A stretch of 64,000 nucleotides of DNA, from contig SAUG01000009.1 in NCBI GenBank assembly GCA_011316305.1, positions 186,001-250,000 of the forward strand, given 5' to 3'. How positions within the stretch are numbered: the first letter of the stretch is position 1; the number at the start of each line of letters is the position of its first letter. Below the pieces are notes generated by a model, which was not told the origin of the DNA, searched no databases, and saw only the letters and a program-made list of their open reading frames with translations. A program made the position numbers and the translations under genes. The stretch comes from Rusavskia elegans. Its lineage: Eukaryota; Ascomycota; Lecanoromycetes; Teloschistales; Teloschistaceae. Below, in pieces: positions 26,201 to 36,969 of this stretch.

Positions 26201-26980
26201 TATATTTAGAAAAGTACTTTACTCTAGATAATTAATCTAGAATTTTAGAAATAAAAGGTAAAGGATAACGGTTTTTAATTATTACTTTATTAAAGCCTCT
26301 ATAGTCGATATATATACGAAGACTACTATCTTTTTTTAGTATAAAAAAGATTAGAATTTCTATAAAAAATATTAAATAACGAATCTAACCTTTCTTTAAA
26401 ATGTTATCTAGATAATTCTATAGCTTATCGAGCTCGCGTTTAAATAGGCTATAAATTAAACTATATAGCGAGTTTTTTCTATTTAATTCGATTATATAAT
26501 CGTTATTTTTAAATAGTAGTAAAAAATCTACTAGACGTATATTATAAGCTTCGATTTTTTTATATATAGGTTCCGGAATCGACGGCTTAGGCTACTATAT
26601 ATTTTCGACGTCTTTATTTTTATCGGTACTATTAGTTCCCGTCTATATAGTAGTATTATTATTAGATCTCGTATATATAGTAATATCGATACTATATATA
26701 TTAATATATACTTTTCGGCCTATAATATATAAATAAAAACTATCGGTAAATTTATATTAAAATAGATTAACTATTTTATTTCTATCTAGTTATTTTATAA
26801 TATTGTATTATAGATAGAAAATTACTATTATTTTATCTCTAGATCTATAACTATATATATTTAATATAAAGCTAGTATATCTAGAAAGATACTATATTTA
26901 TCGGTTATATCTAAAATATAGAATCGCAATATATATATTTTCCGATAGTTATAACTATCTATTATTATCTAGTTTAAGTT
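23280..26980 (-). pseudogene. pol relic of Gypsy C1 (protease/RT, RNase H, integrase, chromodomain)
   Basis: RT active box: near 26000-26040 the minus strand reads NVYYIIYLDNILIFFNSE, i.e. the YLDD catalytic box with Asp to Asn. The RNase H region is about 25140-25700 and integrase is about 23500-24900. The chromodomain at about 23300-23465 reads ILDKRFIRFKKGEKLITKYLIK, then a broken KGY-like segment. The order is canonical Ty3/Gypsy. All frames are interrupted. Confidence 0.88.
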
Positions 26981-26999
26981 ATATACTCTATAATAGATA

Positions 27000-28700
27000 G
27001 CGCGCTAACTTCTAATCTATTAAAAATAGGATTTTTCGGCTCTTTAAATAGGTTCTAGTTTATATTAAATAATAAAAGATTAAGAAACGATATTAATTTA
27101 AAAGTTTAGATCTAAAAATACTTTAGTTCTACTATATTTTTTCGCCGGTAATTCGATAAATACTTTTATTAGAAAACCGTTCTTTATTTTAATTTATTTA
27201 TTTTAGGCTATTATCGAAACTATAACTAGCTCTTTTGGTTTTTTAACTAATTAATATTACTAGGGTTATCTTTTATTATATTAATAGTAGACTTCTTAAA
27301 TAACCGGTTACTATTATTACGAAAGTTATTAAATTTCCGATTATTTTAATTTTAGTCCTGGTTTTTAGAGTAACTTTTGAACTAATAATCTATATTACTA
27401 TAAATAAAGTAAATACTAGATTTATTATCCCGTTTACGTTTTCTGGAATCGTTATTACTAATATTAGAAAAATCTTTTCTACTAATATTATTCCGATTAT
27501 TCTATAATCGGCCTTTCCGGTTCTGGTTTTCGAATTTTCGAGAATTGCTTTTACTATATAGAAATAGATAAAATCTATTAATAGAATAGTTCTACTATTA
27601 ATTTAGTATCGTTTTATCTATATTCTCTTATCGGATAGCTTAAACTATCTATTTATTATAGCTAAAACCTTTTAATTTTACGTTTTAAACGCGTATAGTA
27701 CGTTATAATTCCGGACGAATTTAAAAAAAAAAAAAATCGAATACTATTTTTCTAATAAAAGAAATAGCTAAACTTCTAATAATATAAAGAAATTATATAA
27801 TTCTAGAATATTCTAGTCTTTATTCTAGATTATATAAAGATACTTCGTTATAGTATTTAATAAATTAAATTTAAAATCGGTAATAAAATTTAAAAAAAAT
27901 CTAGAAATTTATTTTATAATATACTATTAAAAGTATTCTTATTAATAAAGAATTCCTTTTTCTCGAGCTAAGAGTTTAACTTCTAACTTTTAATAAAGTT
28001 CTAGGCCTATCGAATTTAATTTATATAAATAGATAAGGAATTAAATTTATAAAATTAATTTCTATAGAATTTAATCTATTTATAGTATTTTTTAAAAGTT
28101 ATTTTATTATCGTACTTTTTAGGCTCTTTAATTTTAAGCTTTAATAAAGTTTACGCCGCTTACGAAAGTCTAATAACTAGTTTAAAAAAAATTAATTATT
28201 ATCTAGAATATAGTTCGGATCTATTATAAAGAAAGTTTCTATTCTATAATATACTTTTAAAAGGGTTTTTTTATTACTATTTAAATCTTTAAAGTTCGAA
28301 GTTTTTTATTATTATTAGAATCGTTACTATTATTTCTATTATTATTCGGATTATTACTACTTTTAGATTACTAACCGGGGTTAGACCTTTTAAAAGTAAA
28401 AGTTTTTAAAAAAGTATCTTTATTAGACTATAACTAACTATTAAATAGCTATTATTAATAGATTTAGCTGCCGGAAATAATATAGTCTCTTAACGTACTA
28501 GTAATAAAATAACTATAGGATTCCGATTAGATTTTCTAGATAATAGAAAATAATCTAGAGTTTTTTTTATCGGGCGTTTTCGGTATAGAAAGGTTAAATT
28601 TATTAGATTAATTTATAATATCTATAATCTATAGTTTAATAGTTTTAGCGCTAGTTTAAAGTAGTTCTATCTAAAATACTTTACTATAGCTATAACTATT
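27000..28700 (-). pseudogene. gag relic of Gypsy C1
   Basis: This is the minus-strand capsid/nucleocapsid relic adjacent to the 5' LTR. The zinc-knuckle region lies near 27330-27430 by alignment with C2 at 52930-52990. Asn/Ser-rich linker sequence follows, as in C2. It is heavily interrupted. Confidence 0.6.
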
Positions 28701-28795
28701 ATAAATACTATATATCGACGTTTATATAATTATATTATAAATAATATATATCGGACTAAAAATATTTAAATTAATAAATTAAAACTATAAAGTAA

Positions 28796-29017
28796 ATATA
28801 TTTCTAGAATAGTATATAATTATAGACTAGTCGAAAGGTATATTATAGAGTTAATTTATATTCTAGAAAGACTGGGATATAGCCTAGTAATAAAAAAAAG
28901 CGGGAAAGGATCGAGATCCGACGCGCTAGTAACGTTCTAGCGACTAGGCGGCAAGTTTCGTTTCCAAGCGTTCCAATTATATTTCCAGGGCCTATATAAC
29001 GCGTCTGGCGCTTTACA
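28796..29017 (-). repeat. 5' LTR of Gypsy C1 (222 bp)
   Basis: It ends ctttaca just before the gttaa duplication. It is about 18 bp shorter than the other C LTRs. It is markedly less mutated than the 3' LTR, keeping GC-rich stretches near 28900-29010. Confidence 0.88.
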
Positions 29018-29856
29018 GTTAATTACTTTCATTTGACTATTTCCTTTTTTATTCGCGATTATAAATTCTCTACTATATAAATATAACTTCGTTATTTATA
29101 GTTTTCGGTCCAGTTTAAATACTATATATTTAGTTCTTTTTCGATATTATATATAATTATTAGCTTCTGATATTTTCGCTATATCTATCTGCTATACTAT
29201 AAGATAATTATCTATATTTATCGCCTCGGCTATATTTATTATATAACCTGTATCTAAATATTCTATTAAACTATTAAAATAATTTTTTAATTTTTTTCGT
29301 TTTAAAAGGATCGCTAGATAGTACGCTAGAAGTTTACTCGATTAATTAAACTAAAAGGGGATAGAAAAATCGGATAACGCGTTTTAAAAGCGGTAAAAAG
29401 AAAATCTTTATCGAAATCGAAATAGGTTACTCTAGCTATAATAAAGTAATTAACGACCGCGTAGATAAATATAGTTATTATAGATATAGAAAGATATTAC
29501 TATCTGGTTTACCTTATAGCTATAGCTATTACGGGATTATATACGTACGTAAGGGCTTTTAGATATTATTGGGTTTATATTACTAGTAAAAAAAGAAAAA
29601 GAAAAAGCGATAACTGCGAGGTATATTTATCTATAAAAATTTTTACGTTATTATCGCTAGAAGAATATATTATATTATTAAATAAATCAAAATTAAATTT
29701 CTATAGAACCGTTATTTACGTTAAATAAATTAAAATATAAATTCTATTTCCGTATATTTAATATTGATATATTAACGTTTGATTTATTTACCGAATCACT
29801 GGTTTACCGGGTACCAAAACCAAAACCAAAACAAATTAACTAAATATTAAAAATAA

Positions 29857-30220
29857 TCTATTTATATTTATTTTTAAATAGAAATTATTATATATCTTTT
29901 AAAAATTCTATAATAATTTCGAGTATCTTTTAAACGACGTCTATTAATCTCGTATTATCTCATTTTGTTTATAACTTTATCTATCTAGAGTTTCTTATAT
30001 CTAATCTATTATTTACTATTTTTATTTTTGAAATTTCTATATTTTCTTTATCTATATCGTTAATTCTTTAAAAAGTTTTTATATTCGCAGCGTTCTTTAA
30101 TATCTTTTATAATACTTCGTTATTTATTAGATAGATTTGGTCTATATAGCGAAAATATAAAACTACAATTATTTTTTCGAAAAGTTTTAATACGTTTAAT
30201 AAAAGTATCTACTTTATATT
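29857..30220. other. backbone DNA, right flank of repeat B1
   Basis: No gene is recognised. It is AT-rich with moderate RIP signature and is continuous with 20177-20494 once B1 is removed. A 544-bp DNA-transposon derivative begins at 30221. Confidence 0.4.
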
Positions 30221-30764
30221 TAAACTGGCTATTTCGGATCGGATTTCCGTCGGTATTTTAAAAACCCGACTCGAGTTTTAATAAATTAGTTCGACCCGAC
30301 CCGCTAAACGGTATAGGTTAGTTTCTAAAATTAGAATCGAAAATCGAATCGGATTATAAAATAGAAATCGATAGAAATTCGATTCGATCTATTAAATCTT
30401 TTAAATATAGTATAATATTAAAATTAATAAAAAATAATTCTAAAATATATATAATAGAATATTATAAATAGTAATTCAAAAAGTTATATATAAAAGTAAT
30501 ATATAAAGATAATATATTTATTTTAATTAAATTTACTTTTAATAAATAGATTTAATTTTTATATTAGAATTATATTTTTATACTAGATTTTAACGATTTT
30601 AATAGATTGAATCTAGAAATTCGGGTTCGACTCGAAACCGAATTAAATCGAATTTTAAAAAAATCTAATCCGATTTAGTTCGGTATCTAGAAAAATCGGA
30701 ATCGATTCGGATCGAGTCGGTTTTTTTTAACCCGGATTCGAAATCCGACCCGACGGCCAGTCTA
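30221..30764 (+). mobile_element. non-autonomous DNA element, 544 bp, M2 type
   Basis: The ends are taaactggct and ggccagtcta. GC-rich subterminal blocks (ggatcggatttccgtcgg; cgggttcgactcgaaaccg) flank an AT-rich core. The subterminal sequences match the 2543-bp element at 45731-48273, so this is probably an internally deleted derivative. The flanking octamers tttatatt and tctattta do not form a convincing duplication. Confidence 0.75.
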
Positions 30765-32030
30765 TCTATTTATTAGAAATAAAAAGTTTCTATAGAAAAA
30801 ACGGCGGCGAATAATAGAACAGTTTTTTTTAAATATAATATATTTTTAATTTTTAGAAATATTATTAATAGTAATACGATAATAATTATATTTTACAGTT
30901 AATATCAAACGACTATAATATTAAAAGCGTACGTATATTTAATTAAATAATTATTAAACTAATTAGATTATATATTTTGTTCGAGATTTTTTTCAATTTT
31001 ATATTGATTATTTTAGATAGCGATATCTATAACTAATTAACTTTTTAGCGTTGTCGAAAAAATCTTTTTTAATAATCTAATCTTTAATACCGATAAAACC
31101 AACGATGATATTTCGTAGTTATATAGAATCTACGATATATTTGAAAATTTTAATTTAATAAAAATAAAGCTATTAATTAAAATAACGAAGTAATATTCTA
31201 AAAACTAAAGTTTAAAACAAATGTAAAAGTCGAATATAATGATATTACGGAAAAATAATTTTACTATCTATTGTTACATTATCAAAGTTCTCGTTTTATA
31301 GCTTTAGAAGACCTTGGGCTAGCCCGGGGCGCTCGGGGCGCCTAAAACGCTCTAAATTTCTCTAGTAATTTTTCAAACCTTTAGAACTGTATTTATAATA
31401 GATTTATAATAAAGATTTCAATTGATATAGATTAGATTCTATATAAATCGTTTTATATACGCTAGTTACGGCGCTAGATATTAAATGTATAAAAATAATC
31501 GGTTTTATAGTTTTTTTGAAATTTCTAATCTAGTTAACGTTGATTATTTATTTTCTATATCGTTAGCTAGTAGACGCCGTTAGCGTAACTTTACAAAAAC
31601 TTTTATTTTAGATAGCGGTTAATATTATTAGCCGCCGTTAGAGCCCGAAACGTTCTAAGCGTTTCTAATAGTTTTTCGGGCGTCCGGGATTTCCGGGACG
31701 CGTTCGAGCCCGTATTTTAGAGCCTTTACCAAAATTATAGAACTTTCAGAACCACTTTTCGAAAATTCTAATAATAGAATCTTCTATCTATTAGAAGGAA
31801 TTCGAATTTTCGATAATTAAAAATAATTTAAAGCTGTTACTATACTATCGGTCGAATCAAAAATTGAATCCTTTTATATTTATCTTTAAAATATAGTATA
31901 AAATTACTAAAACTACGAGATATTAATATCAAAATCTATTAGAAATCTTTCATTTAACTAAAGAAATTACCTTATTTTATATTTTATCTAATATTATTAC
32001 TACTATAAAAAAGTATATATAATGATAGTT
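30765..32030. other. weakly RIPped unique-looking DNA with two GC-rich patches
   Basis: No gene is recognised on either strand. TG and CA are more frequent than in the retroelements. Two short GC-rich patches (about 31305-31345 and 31640-31715) stand out. Each is next to a related stretch of the form gcc(c/t)(g/a)aaacg(c/t)tcta followed by tagta/atag and tttttc, suggesting an old imperfect direct duplication about 300 bp apart. Confidence 0.4.
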
Positions 32031-32091
32031 ACGCTTCGAAACGAATTGGATCGGGTCGGATTTTAGAACCTCTGATCCGACCGGAACCGGA

Positions 32092-32203
32092 TTAGAATAT
32101 AAGCGAGTTAGAATATAAACGAATTAGAATATAAACGAATTGAAATATAAACGAGTTAGAATAAAAACGAGTTAGGATATAAACGAGTTAGGATATAAAC
32201 GGA
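32092..32203. repeat. tandem repeat, seven 16-bp units
   Basis: There are seven consecutive 16-bp units of the form ttagaatataaacgag, with one or two changes per unit. Differences are mainly G/A transitions. The array sits between GC-rich blocks (ggatcgggtcgg at about 32050 and again at about 32420) that may be the termini of a larger undefined non-autonomous element spanning roughly 32030-32530. Confidence 0.9.
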
Positions 32204-32253
32204 TATTCGCGAGTTTATCTCGTTTAAAAGACGAATTAATTAGTACTAGCGCT

Positions 32254-32346
32254 AGTATAGGCGCTACATTGGCTTATAGAATTTTTTCTAGTATTATAAT
32301 ATATTAAAAAGCTAAAAAATTCTATACGCTAATTTAGCGCCTATAT
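32254..32346. repeat. inverted repeat (hairpin), about 34-bp arms
   Basis: The left arm at 32254-32287 (tataggcgctacattggctt...) pairs with the right arm at 32314-32346 (...aatttagcgcctata) around a loop of about 26 bases, with only a few mismatches. The flanks contain attaatta-type sequence on both sides, but a clean duplication is not defined. It could be a small foldback element. No terminator context exists. Confidence 0.7.
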
Positions 32347-32539
32347 TAAATTAATAGAAATTAAATTTAAAAACTATTATTTTTAGTAAATTCCGACTCG
32401 AACCCGATCTATTTCGGTTCGGATCGGGTCGAAATCTATATAATCCGATCCGGTTCCGACCCGAACCCGCTCGAATCGAGTTCGGGACGGAAATTTCTCT
32501 ATCCCGTTCCGAGTTCGAATAATAATCTTTTTACTATTA

Positions 32540-35401
32540 CTATATAAAAGATTATTCGATCTATTATTCGAAGAACTATCTACTATAACTTTATAGAAAA
32601 AGATTTAAGACGATAATATCGTTTAAAATAAAGAATAACGTAGTTTTTAAATATATATTTAATATTATAGAACTAATTTAGATAATTATCGCGTTATCTA
32701 TAATTTAGGAAAAGATATATTTTAGATTTATTTATTTTATTCTGAAATTATACGATTATTTAAATATATATAATATCTTTTTTATTGAATTTTAAAAAAA
32801 ATTCTTTTCTATTCCGATAGTAAATCTATTTTTTTCTAATATTATTATATATTAATCAAATCCAATAAATTATAGTTATTTCAAATTTAAATTTTATTTT
32901 AGTAAGATTTTTACTATTAGAACGGACTTTTTTCTCGATTATACGAATTTAAACTATAGTTTTTTATATTTTAAATATAAAAGCTATACCCGAGTTTTTA
33001 GTTCGTAGTTAAATTACGAAAATTATTTAATTATCCGCTACCAATAATAAAAGCATTTATATTTGTTTATAAAGAATTTATTATTATATTTTCTCGTTAT
33101 ATTTTTAAACGTATTCTAGATATTTATATCGATTACCGATAAAAAGAAACTTTAAAAAATTTATATTTTATATCAAAAAATTATATTTCGAAAGCTTTTA
33201 TCTGTAATATTATTATTTTTTACCGGTAAAAAGTCGATTTTTCTTATTATCTTTATTTTTTTATAGTAAATTTAGAATTATAATTTCTAGCCGGCTGTTT
33301 AATCTAGACGATATATTATAAAAAATACATTTTTCGTATTTTTTATAGGCTTTATCGATATTTTTAAAATTTATCGAAATAGATCGATCAATTATTAAAA
33401 TTTACGCTACTATCGCTATAATAAACTAGCGAGAACGAAAATATAATTCAATTATCTTTTCGTTATCGTTAGATTTATATACTATCGAGTTTTCTAATAT
33501 AATATAAATCTTCTAGTCTATTATATTTCAACAATATAAAATTAACGTAGATATAAATATAGATAGAAAATCTACTACTATTTTAAAATATTTAATACGA
33601 TATTTTTTTGGAATTATATATTATATTAGTAGTAGTTTTTTTTAAATTCTACGTAGCTCTTCTAATTATCTAGTAATAAAAGATTAAAGAGTTAATTTTA
33701 TATTTAATATCTACTACAATACTCGTATATATTATTAAATTATTTCGTAAACTTTTCCGATTTTTTCCCTTTTTCTAGTATTTTTATAAGTGCTAATTAA
33801 AACTTAGCGAACGGGTTAAAGGCGACACTTTATTAAAAATAAATCGAATACGCGGAAAAATATTTTTTAAATCTCTAAATATAAAATTAATCTATTTTTT
33901 CCAATTATAATCGTATCAGCTTTTAATTTTATCCGAAGCTATCTAATCGGCGCCGTCTATTCGAAAAATATTAATTTGTATCAATATATTTAAATAATTC
34001 TAATAATACTTTAAATAAAAGTTTTGAAAAAGTAAAAAAGATTTATATTTCAACGAATTCGAATAATTAGATTTTTTCTTTATATATAAAAATACTCCTA
34101 TATCGTTAGATTGTTTATTTATAATTGTTTTCCCATTATTGTTACTAATTTATTATATTAATAATATATTGTTAGTTTTAATCAATAGTATAGTAGTTCT
34201 ACTAGTTTAGATTTTTTCGATTTTATTAATCGTTTTTTATATTTATCATTTCGTTTATTAATAGCCGTTGTTATCGAATCTATAAATTTATAGCTTTTTT
34301 AACTAAATCGTATTGATCTTCTATCGATATATAGATTTTACTTTCGATTTTATCATATTATTTTATATTTTGAATTTTTTATTTAAATCGAGTGTTTTTT
34401 ATAAATTTAATAATTAGTTATATAGATTATATTAATTTACTTTTTAATTTTGACATTCTATTTTAGACTATAGTATTATTTTTTATATTATAGATATCTT
34501 TTTTCTTTTAAATCGAATCTTTTTTACGATTTACTAAATTGTAATAACGTAGCCGAATCATTTTGATTCTATTTTCGGATCAAATATATTATTTAGAATT
34601 TTATTTCTCGATATTAGATTCCGATATTATTTTGCTATCGAACGATACGATACGTACTAGTTTTTTGTTAAATCATAGTAACTTAAATTATTATATCGAT
34701 CTAGACGATCTAGAATTTATTATTTATTTATCGATTAAATCAGAAAAGACTATTTTGATTTCAGATCTATAATCTATTAGTAAATACACTTATATTAATA
34801 GATTATATAATATAATAGTTGTAATTCTATCTTTTTAACTAAATAAAAAAATTTTAAAAACTCTATATAAAGTATTTATCTTGAAATTTAAATTAATTCG
34901 TTAAAGCTTTGATATAAATTATAGTATCTACTTTTTTAAATCAAACTAATATATTAGAGTCTTGGTATAGATAATATAATCCAAAAATATCTACAACGAT
35001 TCAAAGAATTACCGTTTGAAATTATCTAGATTGCCGTATATTTTAATAGATTACGAATTAAAGGTTCGAATCTTTGAAAAGCAAAAAATTTTTTATAAAA
35101 AAAACTTATATATAGAGATTATATATTCGATTTTATCGATTTAACCGTATCGATTTACGTCGGAACGGATTGGTTTTCGAATCGAATTAAAGATTTTTTT
35201 AAAAATTTCTATTCGTATTTTAGATAGTTTTATTTATTTTCGACTAGATCTAATATCTATATATTGAAAACTTAACGTTTTTAGATAAATATTTTTTCTA
35301 AACTATTGTCCTTAGTCTATATTATTAAATAAGTCTTAATTTAATATAAATCGAAATTGTTGAAATTTTTTTTATTTTTTTATCTAAGGAATCCGTTCCG
35401 A
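32540..35401. other. gene-free backbone region, weak RIP signature
   Basis: This is AT-rich DNA with noticeably more TG and CA than the flanking retroelements, so probably never highly repetitive. Stop density in every frame I followed by hand is near the value expected from base composition. A short open stretch at 34563-34772 (plus strand, alternative start) has no recognisable motif. No protein family, RNA gene or repeat was identified. Confidence 0.4.
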
Positions 35402-36236
35402 TATTAAAATAATAGTATTTCTAAAATAGTATACGATTGTAGATCAGACGATAGATATATAATAGAACTAATTTCTATTCTAGAAAGACTAGAATATAGT
35501 CTAGCTATAAAAGAAAAAAAAGCGGAAGAAGATCGAAATTCGATATACTAGCGATTCTATAATATCTAGACGATGGTTTATTTTTAAACGTTTTAATTAT
35601 ATTTCTAAAATATATATAACGCGTTTATTATTTATAATTACAATCTTTTATCAATATTAATTCAATATTATACTATATCTATCTATTTTATATATAGTAT
35701 ATATCAAATAAATCTATTGACTATATAGTTATCTGTTTATATTAAAAAAATACTAAATTAAAAAAAATTACTTTTCAGCTATTATTATAGTCTACTATTA
35801 TCTATTTTTACTTCTATTCTAGTAATATCGTTATATATAGACTGGCCGTTTTGTCGGGTTTCGAACCCGGGTTCGTGTCCCGGGTTCGAGTTTCTAACCG
35901 TATTAGGAAGGAGACTAGCTTTAACTAGTAATTTAGACGCAATAGCTACGCTTATCGCGAAGTCGGGTCGTCACTTTGGTTCGAAGTGGCCAGTCTAGTT
36001 ATATACTAGTAGAAATAGGAAAATAATAGTATTACTATATTTCGAATCTAGATTTTCTAGATAATAGTTTTTAATAAAAGTATTTAGATTTATTTTCTAA
36101 ATTTAATTAAATTTATCTGGAACGACTACTAGATTATAATATCGATTGAATTCGTATAACAGCTTTTTTTTAATATATATATTTAAAGAAAATATATTAT
36201 ATATTAGAAATATTTATATATATATCTTTACAGTTC
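35402..36236 (-). mobile_element. Gypsy C3, 3' fragment (LTR plus 3' non-coding region)
   Basis: The LTR is at 35402-35635, followed by about 430 bp aligning with C1 20890-21330 once the miniature element is removed. The fragment ends where Gypsy D begins (36237). Sequence right of D (43733 onward) does not continue family C, so the fragment was truncated or rearranged rather than simply split. Confidence 0.82.
35838..35997 (+). mobile_element. miniature inverted-repeat element, copy 5 (160 bp), best preserved
   Basis: It has perfect 10-bp ends (tagactggcc / ggccagtcta) and a perfect 8-bp duplication gttatata (35830-35837 and 35998-36005). Many CA/TG dinucleotides remain. It sits in the C3 fragment and could serve as the reference copy of the family. 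Confidence 0.95.
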
Positions 36237-36477
36237 TATTATAGATCGATTTATAATGATAATAATAACTTGATATTTCTATATAGATGAAAAGCTCCTC
36301 TCTATATAAACGAACAAGGCTGAACGCTAGGCCTAATTAGGCAACGAATCCTATAGAGCTAATAAACCGCGGTTAACGAGGTTTAATCAGCGTATTAATT
36401 AGCCGATATTATCGGCTAGTATCTCTATATCTACTAAATTTTATATATGTTCTAGGCAATTTAAATAGTTTATAATA
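36237..36477 (-). repeat. 3' LTR of Gypsy D (241 bp)
   Basis: It starts tattatagatcg and ends tttataata. It shares the central block aaccgcggttaacg with the 5' LTR at 43481-43727. Confidence 0.9.
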
Positions 36478-36969
36478 AATACTACTAAAACAAAAAAATA
36501 GTATCGCCTTCGATACGCTCGTATTAAACGTTTAAAAACTTTAAAAACGTTAAAAATAAAGGCGCTAAAAGGTTAAAAAGAAAATAACACTATCAGAAAT
36601 CGAATCCGGGCTATACTAAACCTCCTAAACGATAAAGACCGGCTAATAGAACGGCCGAACTAATTTTTTTATCGCTTAAAATAGAGGTAATACGTACTAC
36701 TACTATACTATAGCGCCTAGTAATAGAATTATCGAATTAAAGCCTAATAGATAGTAGTAGTATCTTATCGAATATAAAAAAGAAATATAATTATACTAGA
36801 TCGAACGTATAAAACGCCGGCGAGGTATAATAATTTATAAATACTTTAACTTTAGTCCGGAATAATATAAGAGGTTTACTAGTAGCGTAGATATTTAGAG
36901 TTCCGGTTACTATAATACTGCTAGAATATAATTAGATTATTACTAATAACGAGGTTTAGATAAAAGGAG

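Larger units (their letters stand above)
20650..29017 (-). mobile_element. complete Ty3/Gypsy chromovirus C1 (8368 bp), RIP-degraded
   Basis: This is a full-length element on the minus strand, inserted in repeat B1. The 5-bp target duplication gttaa is perfect (20645-20649 and 29018-29022). Copies B2 and B4 show the uninterrupted site. The order from right to left is 5' LTR, gag, protease/RT, RNase H, integrase, chromodomain, extra frame, 3' LTR. It is the same family as C2 (51317-59742), C3 and C4. Confidence 0.93.
20495..29844 (+). mobile_element. repeat B, copy 1, split by Gypsy C1
   Basis: The two halves (20495-20649 and 29018-29844, about 980 bp together) align with B2 and B4. A 12-bp flanking duplication differs by one C/T transition: tatcaaaaataa at 20483-20494 and tattaaaaataa at 29845-29856. 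The left end is T-rich and the right end has ccaaaacc-type repeats. No inverted ends were seen. The element class is unknown. Confidence 0.75.

Noticed and set aside
30221..30764. 8-bp target duplication for the 544-bp element
   Set aside because: The flanking octamers tttatatt and tctattta differ at three positions including transversions, so no duplication is claimed.
32092..32203. CRISPR-like array
   Set aside because: Units are contiguous 16-bp tandem copies without spacers, and the genomic context is fungal.
34563..34772. 69-codon open stretch on the plus strand starting at a TTG codon
   Set aside because: No motif, no ATG start and no upstream context. In AT-rich DNA of this size a few 70-codon runs are expected. 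Adjacent frames have background stop density.
33140..34800. Apparent long minus-strand protein if TAA/TAG are read through as Gln/Trp
   Set aside because: Counting stops by hand gave about 6-8 percent of codons, the value expected by chance here. Reading through RIP-type stops makes almost any frame look open because TGA is depleted.
36585..36610. TCGAATCC motif resembling a tRNA 3' half beside the D LTR
   Set aside because: It is on the side of the 3' LTR where no primer-binding site is expected, and no cloverleaf can be formed.
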